Assembly (NCBI RefSeq): GCF_000770675.1
Contig: NZ_AVBG01000004.1
Span: forward strand, 186,001 to 250,000
Direction of reading: 5' to 3'
Source: Pontibacillus chungwhensis BH030062
GTDB lineage: Bacteria; Bacillota; Bacilli; Bacillales; BH030062
DNA: 64,000 bases
The notes beneath the pieces are model-generated. The model saw nothing but the letters and a program-made list of their open reading frames with translations, was not told the origin of the DNA and did no database searches. The translations under genes and the position numbers were made by a program. Within the stretch, counting starts at the first letter, position 1, and every line of letters starts with the position of its first letter. Positions 9,690 to 18,628 of this stretch are shown piece after piece.

Positions 9690-11034
9690 GTTCTTCCTCC
9701 TTTTCCATACCCCAAACTTGGCAATCTAAAACACCATCGCGCACTTTAACTTGTATGGGATCTCCTGGTTGGACATCTGAAACTGTCTTCACAACACTAC
9801 CCTCTTGATCAAAAGGGATAGCATAGCCTCTTTTCATGATTTCTAGTGGATTTAGCAAGGATAGTTTGTTTAACACTTGTGTGTACCTATTAACTTTCAA
9901 CCGTTTTTCTTGATCCATCGCTCGATTCATACGTTTTGTTAATTGCATAAAAGTTTGTTTAGCTCCGTCTAAAGAGCGCTCTGGATGTTGCTGACGCAAA
10001 CGATTCATTACAACTTCAAATTCTCGCTTCTTTTGTTCCTGAGTTAAGGAAGATGACTTCTTCAACCGCTCAGAGAGACGATCTAAATCTTGTTCCTTTT
10101 GTCTCATGAGTTGTTCCGGATATCGGAATGCATATGACTTCTGCAATCGATTCAGACGTTCAACGCCTTGACGATGTTGTACATGCAACGCTCTTGTTAG
10201 TCTGTTTTGCATGGAATGAATGCGCTCTAGCACCTCTGTCTGAGAAGGAACGGCTATCTCCGCTGCTCCTGTGGGTGTAGGGGCTCTGTGATCAGCTACA
10301 AAGTCACTGATTGTATAGTCCGTTTCGTGTCCGACAGCTGATATTATAGGAACAGTTGAGTCGGCAATAGCTCTTGCAACAATCTCCTCATTAAAAGCCC
10401 ACAATTCTTCAATTGAACCTCCACCTCGCCCAGCAATGATAACGTCAAAACTACCGAGTTCATTTACTTTTCTAATTGCCTGGGAAATAGACGTAGCAGC
10501 GTTTTTACCCTGCACGAGTACAGGGAATACCGTTACATTTACAAGTGGATAACGTCTTTTAATAGTGGTTAAGATATCACGAACTGCAGCACCTGTAGGG
10601 GAAGTAATGACTGCTATGGACTCAGGATAGGGCGGGAGAGATAACTTTCTGGAATCTTCGAAAAGACCTTCTGTAGACAACTTTTTCTTTAACTCTTCAT
10701 AAGCAAGATAAAGAGCACCTAAACCGTCAGGCTCCATATGTTGGATATATAACTGATACTGCCCATGGGGTTCATATACACCGATTTCCCCTTTGATTAA
10801 GACATTCATCCCATCTTCAGGCTTAAACTTCAAGCGCCGATTGTTTCCAGCAAACATCACTGCATTTACCCTAGATTTGTTATCCTTTATGGTTAAATAC
10901 ATGTGGCCACGGCTGTGGTGCTTAAAGTTAGAAATCTCCCCCTTTAACCAGATATCGGTTAAATGGGGGTCCGTTTCGAATTTACGCTTAATGTATTTAG
11001 TTAAGGCGGACACCGTCAAATAATTGTCTTGCAC
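9682..11034 (-). CDS. xseA: Exodeoxyribonuclease VII large subunit
   Basis: Catalytic large subunit of exonuclease VII, degrading single-stranded DNA from both ends. The 450-residue protein begins with an OB-fold ([15 protein letters not shown]...). The catalytic region follows with [13 protein letters not shown] and [17 protein letters not shown] (about 135-225), and [20 protein letters not shown] lies near 240. The C-terminal half is a coiled coil. The start is GTG at 11034, two bases after the folD stop. Confidence 0.96.
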   Translation of the reverse strand: MQDNYLTVSALTKYIKRKFETDPHLTDIWLKGEISNFKHHSRGHMYLTIKDNKSRVNAVMFAGNNRRLKFKPEDGMNVLIKGEIGVYEPHGQYQLYIQHMEPDGLGALYLAYEELKKKLSTEGLFEDSRKLSLPPYPESIAVITSPTGAAVRDILTTIKRRYPLVNVTVFPVLVQGKNAATSISQAIRKVNELGSFDVIIAGRGGGSIEELWAFNEEIVARAIADSTVPIISAVGHETDYTISDFVADHRAPTPTGAAEIAVPSQTEVLERIHSMQNRLTRALHVQHRQGVERLNRLQKSYAFRYPEQLMRQKEQDLDRLSERLKKSSSLTQEQKKREFEVVMNRLRQQHPERSLDGAKQTFMQLTKRMNRAMDQEKRLKVNRYTQVLNKLSLLNPLEIMKRGYAIPFDQEGSVVKTVSDVQPGDPIQVKVRDGVLDCQVWGMEKEEEHE

Positions 11035-11036
11035 GG

Positions 11037-11906
11037 TTAAGAACTCCTTTGAGGAATCTGATTAAGCTGTTTTGCTGCTTGTATTGTATTGTGAAGCAAC
11101 ATTGTAATCGTCATAGGCCCTACACCACGTGGTACTGGTGTAATGTAAGATGCTTTTTCTAGCGCTGATTCAAAATCAACATCACCAGTAAGACTTCCAT
11201 CTTCGATCCGGTTTACACCTACATCGATTACTACAGCACCATCTTTAATGTCATCTCCTGATATAAAGCCGGGCTTACCTACAGCCACAATAAGAATATC
11301 TGCATTTTGAGTGAAATCTTTGAGGTTTTTCGTACGAGAATGACAATATGTAACGGTCGCATTTTCATTAAGTAGCATCTGCCCAATAGGTTTACCCACA
11401 ATACGGCTACGACCAAGTACGACTACATGCTTTCCTTCTAAGCTGATTTCTTTTTCTTTGAACATCGTTAAAATGCCAAGTGGTGTACAAGGTAAGAAGG
11501 TTTCTTTGCCTGCCATCATGCGACCAATGCTTACAGGATGGAATCCATCAACGTCTTTACTTGGAGAAATGGCTTCAATGACCTCATCTTCATTAATGTG
11601 ATCTGGTAAAGGTAGCTGTACAAGAATTCCATGCACATTAGAATCGTGATTAAGACGATCCACCAAATCTAACAATTCTTCTTGTGAAACCTCTTCAGGA
11701 AGCTCAATTAGATTTGACTCAAGGCCAACTTTTTTTGAAGCTTTGTCTTTACCTCTTACGTAGGATAAAGATGCGGGATCGTTTCCAACAATGACGACAG
11801 CTAGCCCCGGAACTACTCCTAGTTCACGGAGATCGGCTACCTCCTTCGTCATTCGCTCTCTAATATCCTCTGCTAATTCTCGTCCATAAATAATTTCTGC
11901 TGACAT
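11037..11906 (-). CDS. folD: FolD, methylenetetrahydrofolate dehydrogenase/cyclohydrolase
   Basis: Bifunctional cytosolic enzyme interconverting 5,10-methylene-, methenyl- and 10-formyl-THF, supplying C1 units for purines. Landmarks are YVRGKDKASKKVG with the catalytic lysine near residue 54, VQLPLPDHI, the NADP-binding GRSRIVGKPIGQML near 165 and PVPRGVGPMT near 260. The ATG at 11906 follows GAGAGGGTGG and gives 289 residues; an in-frame ATG at 11933 would overlap nusB. Confidence 0.96.
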   Translation of the reverse strand: MSAEIIYGRELAEDIRERMTKEVADLRELGVVPGLAVVIVGNDPASLSYVRGKDKASKKVGLESNLIELPEEVSQEELLDLVDRLNHDSNVHGILVQLPLPDHINEDEVIEAISPSKDVDGFHPVSIGRMMAGKETFLPCTPLGILTMFKEKEISLEGKHVVVLGRSRIVGKPIGQMLLNENATVTYCHSRTKNLKDFTQNADILIVAVGKPGFISGDDIKDGAVVIDVGVNRIEDGSLTGDVDFESALEKASYITPVPRGVGPMTITMLLHNTIQAAKQLNQIPQRSS

Positions 11907-11925
11907 GGAATCCACCCTCTCACAT

Positions 11926-12318
11926 TTAGTCAATCATTTTCTTTAATACACCGTTCACGAAACTACCTGACTTGTCATCGCCAAATGTTTTAGCTAGCTC
12001 AATTGCTTCATTAATGGAGACTTTTTCAGGAATATCCTCTTGATATTTCATCTCATAAACGGCAATACGCATAATTGTTTTCTCAACAGATGCAATGCGA
12101 TTAAATGACCACTTTTCAAGATGGCCTGAGATCTGCTCATCGATCGCAGCTTGGTTTTCTTTCACACCAAAAACAAGTTGATCTAGAAAAGCGTCATGAA
12201 CTTGTCCATCTTCTTCCTCTAAAATGTTTTCAATCGCTTCGTTTGCATCCATTTCATTTATGTCCATTTGAAAAAGCGCCTGAAATGCCTTTTCTCTTGC
12301 TGTATGACGATTCATCAT
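11926..12318 (-). CDS. nusB: NusB transcription antitermination factor
   Basis: RNA-binding helical protein that pairs with S10 (NusE) to support rRNA antitermination. The 130-residue length and the signatures [16 protein letters not shown] at the N-terminus and [25 protein letters not shown] near the C-terminus are diagnostic. Two adjacent ATG codons (12318 and 12315) follow AAAGGAG; either may be used. It ends 19 bp before the chosen folD start. In B. subtilis yqhY lies just upstream; here the NERD remnant and repeat array have come between them. Confidence 0.96.
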   Translation of the reverse strand: MMNRHTAREKAFQALFQMDINEMDANEAIENILEEEDGQVHDAFLDQLVFGVKENQAAIDEQISGHLEKWSFNRIASVEKTIMRIAVYEMKYQEDIPEKVSINEAIELAKTFGDDKSGSFVNGVLKKMID

Positions 12319-12485
12319 TCATTCTCCTTTATGTTTCTTTCCGTTAAGAATGATAACACGTAATAATCATAAATGCTATAAATAATAGAACGGCAGCGAT
12401 TAAAAGCACTATCATAATCTTTCCGGCGTTCGGGGGATTTTATAGGAACAGCATACCCAAAACTATAGAGAGGTAACCGTGGGTG
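12319..12485. other. Short gap upstream of nusB
   Basis: This 167-bp stretch lies between the NERD gene remnant and nusB. A minus-strand reading of 23 codons (12344-12415) encodes a very hydrophobic peptide, but its ribosome binding site is weak and I do not recognise it. No clear terminator or promoter was placed here. Confidence 0.3.
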
Positions 12486-13443
12486 TTATAGGGTGTGCGG
12501 GGAGTGATAAAGGAGAGATCTTTTGTGTCCGGAAGTTTGGAGGTTCATTTTGCTGAGGAAGTATTTAGATACTGCTTGGTCATTATGTTGGATGAGTTCT
12601 CTGAACGCAGCATTATTAATTGTCTTATACCCGAGTAAAAAATAGTCTGATATGGTTCTTAAATGAGCATCTGAGGAGAAAAAGTAACAACTAGAACACC
12701 TCCATCTTCTTCTCATCCACTTCATCGGAGACATGAAGCACCTTGGACATTCTACTCCTTTATTTAGATCCTCATAATGAATCCCATACTTATTTAAAAC
12801 ATCTATAGGGCCTAAAGGGGTGTTAGAGTTTAAATATAATATTGTTGATATTCGAAGGTAACGTATTTTCAGAAATATTTTCTGCTTTTAATTTAATAAT
12901 CTTCTCTTGGAGGTTTTCTACATGAGTGATTGTGTGTTGATGAGGGTTTATTTCAGAAGCTTTTAGTACACAAGAGGGATGGGTCATGACAACGAAGCAT
13001 TTAATAGGCATAAGAAAATTATTTGAAGAAAACCAATTAGCTAATTGCCTTCGTTGCCTTCCTATTTGAGCTAGAGGATTAGGTAAACGCTCTTCTCGCC
13101 CTTCTAACTTTCGTATGAGCTGATCAAAAGTTGAATCAAATTTGATTATACCTGATATATTCTTCACTTCCAATATGATTGCCAGGTTGGCTGTCAAAAT
13201 CAAAGTATCGATTTGAAAGGCTTTATTCGCCTCAATCAACCTCACATCATGGAAAATACGATATTGATCTTGAGGCAAGAAGCTTAGTGGGTAATCTAAC
13301 TCTTGCTCCCCCCAAAATCCAGCCTTTCTCATTTTAAGACTTTTTGTAATGGATGGCCGTTTGGGATGGCTCTTGGGCAATCTTCTTTCTAACACTTCCT
13401 CTTGTCTAATTATTAGAGGAATGGTTCTTTGCTTAACAATCAT
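12486..13443 (-). pseudogene. NERD-domain protein gene split by a frameshift
   Basis: The 5' frame (13443 to 12823) encodes 206 residues with a nuclease-related NERD domain: FHDVRLIEANKAFQIDTLIL near residues 65-83 and LAIILEVKNISG near 87-98. The expected C-terminal part of such proteins, a CxxC-type segment (VECPRCF and RCSSCYFF) and a helical SDYFLLGYKTINNAAFRELIQ segment, lies downstream in another frame, down to 12486. Continuity needs a one-base shift close to 12825-12850. Restored, the protein would be about 318 residues, similar to Bacillaceae NERD proteins as I remember them. It is either a true pseudogene or a sequencing error. NERD proteins are predicted DNA-processing enzymes of unknown physiology. 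Confidence 0.75.
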
Positions 13444-13586
13444 TTCTCACTCTCCCTTACATGACTTTTAAATTACAAGTTCCTTGTCTACATAATTCGG
13501 CTGAACGACCTGATTTCCTTTTATTTAGTCTTTTCCTTCTAAAAATTTTTTATTGTTTATCTGAGGAGATGCTATGTGGAGAATTC

Positions 13587-14184
13587 CGCTACACAGTTTG
13601 GTAAGTTCGGTTGGTTTTTAAGAACTTCATTCTTTCTTTAGTTACTTCTACGCCTTTTTTGGTAACTGCTCTGGCTTTTTTAGTAACTACTCCTTTCCCA
13701 TTCGTAACTTCGCTAGCCAGTTTGGTAAATCCACTGGCTTTTTAAGAACTTCATTCTCTCTTTAGTTACTTCTATCCCTTCTTTGGTAACTGCTCTCCCC
13801 TTTTTCGTAACTACTCCTTTCCCATTCGTAACTTCGCTAGCCAGTTTGGTAAATCCACTGGCTTTTTAAGAACTTCATTCTCTCTTTAGTTACTTCTATC
13901 CCTTCTTTGGTAACTGCTCTCCCCTTTTTCGTAACTACTCCTTTCCCATTCGTAACTTCGCTAGCCAGTTTGGTAAATCCACTGGCTTTTTAAGAACTTC
14001 ATTCTCTCTTTAGTTACTTCTATCCCTTCTTTGGTAACTGCTCTCCCCTTTTTCGTAACTACTCCTTTCCCATTCGTAACTTCGCTAGCCAGTTTGGTAA
14101 ATCCACTGGCTTTTTAAGAACTTCATTCTCTCTTTAGTTACTTCTATTCCTTCTTTAGTAACTGCTCCTCCCAGAACTTGCTCT
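13587..14184. repeat. Nested tandem repeat: 124-bp units of six 20-21-bp subunits
   Basis: Units begin at 13623, 13747, 13871 and 13995, exactly 124 bp apart, with a degenerate partial unit before and a partial unit from 14119. The units at 13747, 13871 and 13995 are identical by eye; the first differs at several bases. Each unit is six subunits of 21+21+21+21+20+20 bp, and the four 21-bp ones begin with GTAAC or GTTAC. Read on the minus strand the subunits give heptads such as VTKKGRA and VTKEGIE, but 124 is not a multiple of three, so the frame breaks each unit and no long protein exists. It lies between the yqhY terminator and the NERD gene. Confidence 0.95.
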
Positions 14185-14189
14185 CAAAC

Positions 14190-14227
14190 AAAAAAACCAC
14201 AAAGAAGACTCTGTCTCCTTTGTGGTT
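14190..14227 (-). terminator. Terminator of the accBC-yqhY transcript
   Basis: Stem ACCACAAAG (14196-14204) with CTTTGTGGT (14218-14226), followed by a T-run in the minus direction, just beyond the yqhY stop codon. Confidence 0.85.
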
Positions 14228-14240
14228 CATAGAATCCCGC

Positions 14241-14660
14241 TTATACGCCTGGGATTTCTTCTTCTTCTTGTTCCTCTTCTTCTTTCGTTGGTTCCATTTG
14301 GATGCCAACGATGTGAACGTTAATTTCTTTAATTTCGAGGGCTGTCATATTTTTAAGTGCCTGGCGTGTGCTGTCTTGAATCTTTTGGGCGGTTTGCGGA
14401 ATAGAGATTCCAAAGTCCATTACAACATAAATATCGATTACGATACCTTCGTCGGATAATTCTACCTTAATCCCTTTTCCGTGATTTTTCTTTCCGCCAA
14501 GTCGTTCAGCTACACCACTTGCGAAGTTACCTCGCATGGATGCAACGCCTTCAACTTCTGATGCTGCGATACCGGCAATGACTTCAATAACCTCTGGAGC
14601 AATTTCCACTTTACCTAAGCTGGAGTCATCTCCAACATTTAATAAATGATTTTCACTCAT
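14241..14660 (-). CDS. yqhY: YqhY, Asp23-family protein
   Basis: Asp23/Gls24-family protein (139 residues) encoded next to accBC in many Firmicutes; in B. subtilis YqhY is linked to control of acetyl-CoA carboxylase activity. The family core IAPEVIEVIAGIAASEVEGV is split across residues 17-40, and an acidic tail rich in glutamate (KEEEEQEEEE) closes it. The ATG at 14660 has GGAG 8 nt upstream; an in-frame GTG at 14669 is less well placed. It lies 18 bp after accC. Confidence 0.93.
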   Translation of the reverse strand: MSENHLLNVGDDSSLGKVEIAPEVIEVIAGIAASEVEGVASMRGNFASGVAERLGGKKNHGKGIKVELSDEGIVIDIYVVMDFGISIPQTAQKIQDSTRQALKNMTALEIKEINVHIVGIQMEPTKEEEEQEEEEIPGV

Positions 14661-14678
14661 TCTGGTCACTCCTTTGTG

Positions 14679-16034
14679 TTATTCCTCTTCCATTATAGTA
14701 TAAGTTTCAAGGAATTTCGTATTAAAATCTCCTCCGCGGAAGACTTCGTGTTCCATCATGCGACGATGGAATGGAATCGTAGTATGAACACCTTCAATCA
14801 CAAACTCATCAAGGGCACGCTTCATACGATCCATCGCTTCTTCGCGTGTGTTACCGTAAGTGATCAACTTCGCAATCATTGAATCATAATAAGGAGGAAT
14901 CATCCAACCTGGATACGCTGCGGAGTCAACACGGACACCGAAACCACCTGGAGGAAGATACATTTCAATTCGACCTGGTGATGGCATGAAGTTTTTGAAC
15001 GGGTTCTCCGCATTAATACGACATTCAATGGAATGACCCTCGAATTCAATCTGATCCTGAGTGAATTGGAGCGATTCATTGTTCCCTACTCGAATCATTT
15101 CCTTAATCAAGTCAACACCTGTAACCATTTCAGTAACAGGGTGCTCTACCTGAATACGAGTGTTCATTTCCATAAAGTAAAAGCTGTTGTTCTTCTGGTC
15201 GAAGATAAATTCTACAGTACCCGCACCAGAATAATTAACGGCTAAAGCTGCTTTAATTGCTGCTTCTCCCATTTCAGCACGAAGGTCTGGACCTAGTGCT
15301 GGGGAAGGTGTTTCTTCAATTAATTTTTGTAAGCGACGTTGAACAGAACAATCACGCTCACCAAGGTGAATGACGTTTCCATGATTATCAGCCATAATCT
15401 GAATTTCCACGTGACGGAAATCTTCAATAAATTTCTCTAAATAGACACCTGGATTCCCGAAGGCTTTTTCCGCTTCGTTTTGTGTGACGCGGATGCCTTT
15501 CTTCAGATCTTCTTCATTTCGAGCGACACGGATTCCTTTTCCGCCGCCACCAGCTGTTGCTTTAATGATGACCGGATATCCGATTTGTTCAGCAACCTGA
15601 AGGCCATGTTCTTCATCACGAATCAAGCCATCTGACCCGGGTACAACTGGTACGCCTGCTTCTTTCATCGTTTCACGGGCAACGTCTTTTGTACCCATTT
15701 TACGAATGGCTTGAGCGCTTGGACCAATGAATGTGATATTGCATTCATCACAGATCTCAGCGAAATCAGGGTTTTCGGATAAAAATCCGTAGCCCGGGTG
15801 AATCGCATCTGATTCTGTTAAAGTCGCTACGCTCATAATATTTGTGAAGTTCAAGTAGCTCTCACTACTTAAAGTTGGTCCAATACAATACGCTTCATCT
15901 GCTAGTTGAACGTGTAGAGATTCTTTGTCCGCTTCAGAATAGACGGCCACTGTTTCAATGTCCATCTCTTTACAAGCTCGAATAATCCGAACGGCGATCT
16001 CTCCACGGTTCGCGATTAAGATTTTCTTGATCAC
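14679..16034 (-). CDS. accC: AccC, biotin carboxylase subunit of acetyl-CoA carboxylase
   Basis: ATP-dependent carboxylation of biotin on AccB, the first half-reaction of malonyl-CoA synthesis. The 451-residue protein has the N-terminal [17 protein letters not shown] fold, the ATP-grasp loop [10 protein letters not shown] near residue 163, catalytic [14 protein letters not shown] near 288 and the C-terminal biotin carboxylase domain. The start is GTG at 16034, 12 bp after accB. One minus-strand operon accB-accC-yqhY is inferred from spacing. Confidence 0.97.
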   Translation of the reverse strand: MIKKILIANRGEIAVRIIRACKEMDIETVAVYSEADKESLHVQLADEAYCIGPTLSSESYLNFTNIMSVATLTESDAIHPGYGFLSENPDFAEICDECNITFIGPSAQAIRKMGTKDVARETMKEAGVPVVPGSDGLIRDEEHGLQVAEQIGYPVIIKATAGGGGKGIRVARNEEDLKKGIRVTQNEAEKAFGNPGVYLEKFIEDFRHVEIQIMADNHGNVIHLGERDCSVQRRLQKLIEETPSPALGPDLRAEMGEAAIKAALAVNYSGAGTVEFIFDQKNNSFYFMEMNTRIQVEHPVTEMVTGVDLIKEMIRVGNNESLQFTQDQIEFEGHSIECRINAENPFKNFMPSPGRIEMYLPPGGFGVRVDSAAYPGWMIPPYYDSMIAKLITYGNTREEAMDRMKRALDEFVIEGVHTTIPFHRRMMEHEVFRGGDFNTKFLETYTIMEEE

Positions 16035-16046
16035 AGTTCCATCCCC

Positions 16047-16538
16047 TTATTCGGATTTCACTCGGAATAATGGTTGGCCATATTCAACAAGCTGACCATT
16101 TTCAACGAGTACTTCTACTATTTTACCATTTACTTCAGCTTCAATCTCGTTAAAGAGCTTCATCGCCTCTACGATACACACAACAGAGTCCTTTGTTACA
16201 ACGTCTCCGTTTTTAACGAAAGCATCAGCGTCTGGTGAAGATGCTTCATAGAACGTTCCTACCATAGGAGAAACGATCTCATGATCATAATCTACTTTTG
16301 TTTCTTCTTGAGGTTCAGGTTTTGGCTCCTGAGCTGCTGGAGTTTGCTGTGGTTCTGGCGCAGGCTGTGCTGGCTGCTGGGCCACAGCTGGTTGAGCTGG
16401 TGCTGCCGGGCGCTCGATTACCTCTCCTGTATTCTTCTTCATTGATACGGTTGTTCCATTGCTTTCATATGTAAACTCATCGATTGATGATTCATCGATT
16501 AATTTAATGAGTTCACGGATTTCTTGTACTTTTAACAT
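16047..16538 (-). CDS. accB: AccB, biotin carboxyl carrier protein
   Basis: Carrier that shuttles CO2 on a biotinylated lysine between AccC and the carboxyltransferase. The N-terminal region ([20 protein letters not shown]) is followed by a Pro/Ala/Gln-rich flexible linker (about 47-85) and a biotinyl domain with EAMKL, the lysine being residue 127. I chose the ATG at 16538 (163 residues) because GAAGGGG lies at usable distance; the GTG at 16550 abuts that site. It is the first gene of the accBC-yqhY run. Confidence 0.96.
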   Translation of the reverse strand: MLKVQEIRELIKLIDESSIDEFTYESNGTTVSMKKNTGEVIERPAAPAQPAVAQQPAQPAPEPQQTPAAQEPKPEPQEETKVDYDHEIVSPMVGTFYEASSPDADAFVKNGDVVTKDSVVCIVEAMKLFNEIEAEVNGKIVEVLVENGQLVEYGQPLFRVKSE

Positions 16539-16573
16539 ATTTTTGCGCACCCCTTCTATATTTGAAATGCATA

Positions 16574-16592
16574 TTATTAACTGGTACTAATA
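16574..16592 (-). promoter_or_regulatory. Candidate FapR-like operator upstream of accB
   Basis: The minus strand reads TATTAGTACCAGTTAATAA. The left half, TTAGTACC, matches the FapR half-site that controls fatty-acid synthesis genes in Bacillus and Staphylococcus; the right half is imperfect. It lies 36 bp upstream of the accB start. FapR itself is not in the window, so this is an inference. Confidence 0.35.
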
Positions 16593-16710
16593 ACACCTCT
16601 TAATATTTTACGACAAAGAGTAGTAAAACTTCAACCTACTAGAAAGCGCTTACTAACTCTTTTCTCGATTAGAAAGGGGTTTTCCTCTACTTTAAATAAA
16701 AATTTAAGAA

Positions 16711-16751
16711 TAAAAAAATCAGCTTTCGCACGCATAGGAGTGCGAAAGCTG
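16711..16751 (-). terminator. Strong terminator after spoIIIAH
   Basis: A 12-bp perfect stem (arms 16720-16731 and 16740-16751) with an 8-base loop and a T-run on the minus strand marks the end of the spoIIIA operon. Confidence 0.9.
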
Positions 16752-16756
16752 ACCGC

Positions 16757-17338
16757 TTACTTCTCGTTAGGAATGTATTCAACCACTACTGGTACTGGTC
16801 CAAATTCATCATATACAATTTGGTGAATTTGACTGACATCTTGTTTGGACATTTCTTCTGCTTTAACCTTTACTAATACTTTGTCGTCTTCTGCTCGAAC
16901 AAATACATCTGGATAGTCCGCCTTTGCTGCAATCGATTGTTGAGTAACCGATTCTTTTGTACTTAGCTCACGAATCTTATCAATTTCATTTTTAGCATCG
17001 TTTACTTCTTCAGCGGATACTTCACTAGAAGCCATAATGTTCTCTAATTCTTCAATTTTCTTTGAACGGGTATCCATAATATCTAATTGCATGGAAGAGA
17101 AATATTGATCTGAAGAAAGGCTTGATGTTGCAGTTCCTTCACCCTCTGTTCCTGCTTCACCTTCTTGAGCTGTTGCATCACCCTCACTTGGTGTTCCTGC
17201 TGTTTGTTGATCGGCATTTTCTTCATCACCCATGTAAGCAAGCTCACCTTCTGGTGGGGAGGTCATATAATACACACTTAACACAATCATCAAACTCAAC
17301 ATCGTTAGTAACCATACCGTTTGCTTTTTTAACATCAT
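16757..17338 (-). CDS. spoIIIAH: SpoIIIAH, mother-cell ring protein
   Basis: Mother-cell membrane protein whose extracellular YscJ/FliF-like domain meets forespore SpoIIQ, forming the channel that sustains forespore transcription. It has one N-terminal transmembrane segment (about 5-26), an acidic low-complexity stretch rich in E, G, T and A (about 30-75), and a C-terminal ring-building domain. Adjacent ATG codons at 17338 and 17335 follow AGGAGG; the first has the better spacing. It is the last gene of the eight-gene operon. Confidence 0.95.
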   Translation of the reverse strand: MMLKKQTVWLLTMLSLMIVLSVYYMTSPPEGELAYMGDEENADQQTAGTPSEGDATAQEGEAGTEGEGTATSSLSSDQYFSSMQLDIMDTRSKKIEELENIMASSEVSAEEVNDAKNEIDKIRELSTKESVTQQSIAAKADYPDVFVRAEDDKVLVKVKAEEMSKQDVSQIHQIVYDEFGPVPVVVEYIPNEK

Positions 17339-17352
17339 TCTTTCATTCCTCC

Positions 17353-18000
17353 TTATTTTTTCGGCATTACCGAAATGCGATGTGTAGGAACATCTAATGT
17401 TCGTGAAACTGTTTCAACAATCCATTCTTTCACTTTCATGTGATCAGCGCCCTTGGCTACCACCCCGACCCCTCTAACGGAAGGTTTATCGGTCCTGATC
17501 AGTAAAGGAGCTTCTTGATCGCCTTGTCTTGTAACCACAATTTGCTCATCTTCAGTAAAATCTTCAATTTTTCGTTCCCCACCACTCTTATCAGTTTCTG
17601 TGGTGTGTTGTTTGCTAATGGTTGTATTCTTTTCATATACTTTTGCTTCTGTTGAATCTAAATTCACCATGACCTCAACTTCGGAAACACCTTGAATTTT
17701 CTCGAGGAGCTCTTTTAGCTCCTTCTCGTAATAAGTCTCCACATCTGACATCAACATTTCTGCCTCGTCCTTTTTTTGCCCAAACGTTTCTTGTTCACTA
17801 GGTTGAACACTCTTTGTTTGGATAGGAGGCGAAACGCCTTCACTAACAGCGTCATCACCTGTGAAGAAGTCTCCTACTAACAGAATGAGTAACCCTAGCA
17901 AACCAACCAGAACGACATAAGCTAGTTTAGTAGGCTTTTCTCCATCTTCCGTCTTAAGCTTAAGCAATGAAAAGATGTTGTTTAACGGATTTTTCTTCAT
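17353..18000 (-). CDS. spoIIIAG: SpoIIIAG, mother-cell ring-forming protein
   Basis: Component of the SpoIIIA-SpoIIQ complex that builds a large ring in the intermembrane space around the forespore. One transmembrane segment lies near residues 27-47, followed by a soluble ring-building domain with SEVEVMVNLDS and RGVGVVAKGADHMKVKEWI. The ATG at 18000 overlaps the spoIIIAF TGA by four bases (ATGA) with GGAGGGG upstream, giving 215 residues and suggesting translational coupling. Confidence 0.95.
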   Translation of the reverse strand: MKKNPLNNIFSLLKLKTEDGEKPTKLAYVVLVGLLGLLILLVGDFFTGDDAVSEGVSPPIQTKSVQPSEQETFGQKKDEAEMLMSDVETYYEKELKELLEKIQGVSEVEVMVNLDSTEAKVYEKNTTISKQHTTETDKSGGERKIEDFTEDEQIVVTRQGDQEAPLLIRTDKPSVRGVGVVAKGADHMKVKEWIVETVSRTLDVPTHRISVMPKK

Positions 18001-18617
18001 TGAACCCCTCCTTCCCACTGTAAGATAAGCTGATCTTCAGGAATGTCCCATGCCGTTGATAAGTAAGACTTAACTGCATTTAGTGATTTTTTATCTTCCT
18101 GATTCTCTGGCTGCTGATTAAGGTCAATAACAATTTCCTCAACCTCATCAGGATCTGCTTTCTGATCACTGCTTTCTTCCATAGTGACCGTGAGCGATTT
18201 CAACCCCTCTAGATTCACTTCTGCATCTTTTTTAAATTGGAAGGAAAAGTTTTGAATCTCTACGTTATGGTCATTCATCAGCTCCTCCTTCACTTCGTTT
18301 TCTAGCTGGACAGCCATCTGTTCTAAAATATATGCACGTTGTGAGGCTTGTATTTCTTTTTTCTTCTCTTCAATTGAATTTTTCATAGATTCTACCTCTA
18401 CCTGGTCACTCCACCGGTTCATTTCTTGGGTGAAAAACTTGTCCATATCGATATCGAAAAGCTTAAAGACAGGCTGCAAAAATACAAGGATAAGAAGTAA
18501 CCCTACAACAAGCTTGATGTATTTTCGAAAGGAAGATGCAGGGAGTAAAAGGTCGGTTACAAGTGCCAGCAGTAAAAAGAGGATAATTTGAGTAACCCAT
18601 TCGGTAATAAACGCCAC
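17997..18617 (-). CDS. spoIIIAF: SpoIIIAF, stage III sporulation membrane protein
   Basis: Mother-cell membrane component of the SpoIIIA complex. It has two N-terminal membrane helices (about 8-27 and 34-52) and a soluble domain facing the intermembrane space that in B. subtilis has a ring-building fold. The start is GTG at 18617 with AGGAGG upstream. The 206-residue length is typical. It sits 11 bp after spoIIIAE and overlaps spoIIIAG. Confidence 0.94.
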   Translation of the reverse strand: MAFITEWVTQIILFLLLALVTDLLLPASSFRKYIKLVVGLLLILVFLQPVFKLFDIDMDKFFTQEMNRWSDQVEVESMKNSIEEKKKEIQASQRAYILEQMAVQLENEVKEELMNDHNVEIQNFSFQFKKDAEVNLEGLKSLTVTMEESSDQKADPDEVEEIVIDLNQQPENQEDKKSLNAVKSYLSTAWDIPEDQLILQWEGGVQ

Positions 18618-18628
18618 CGATCCACCTC

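Noticed and set aside
12344-12415. 23-residue hydrophobic peptide upstream of nusB
   Set aside because: Weak ribosome binding site and no homologue known to me; kept only as a note in the gap entry.
13587-14184. CRISPR array
   Set aside because: Units abut directly with no unique spacers, the repeat hierarchy is 21 and 124 bp, and no cas gene is near.
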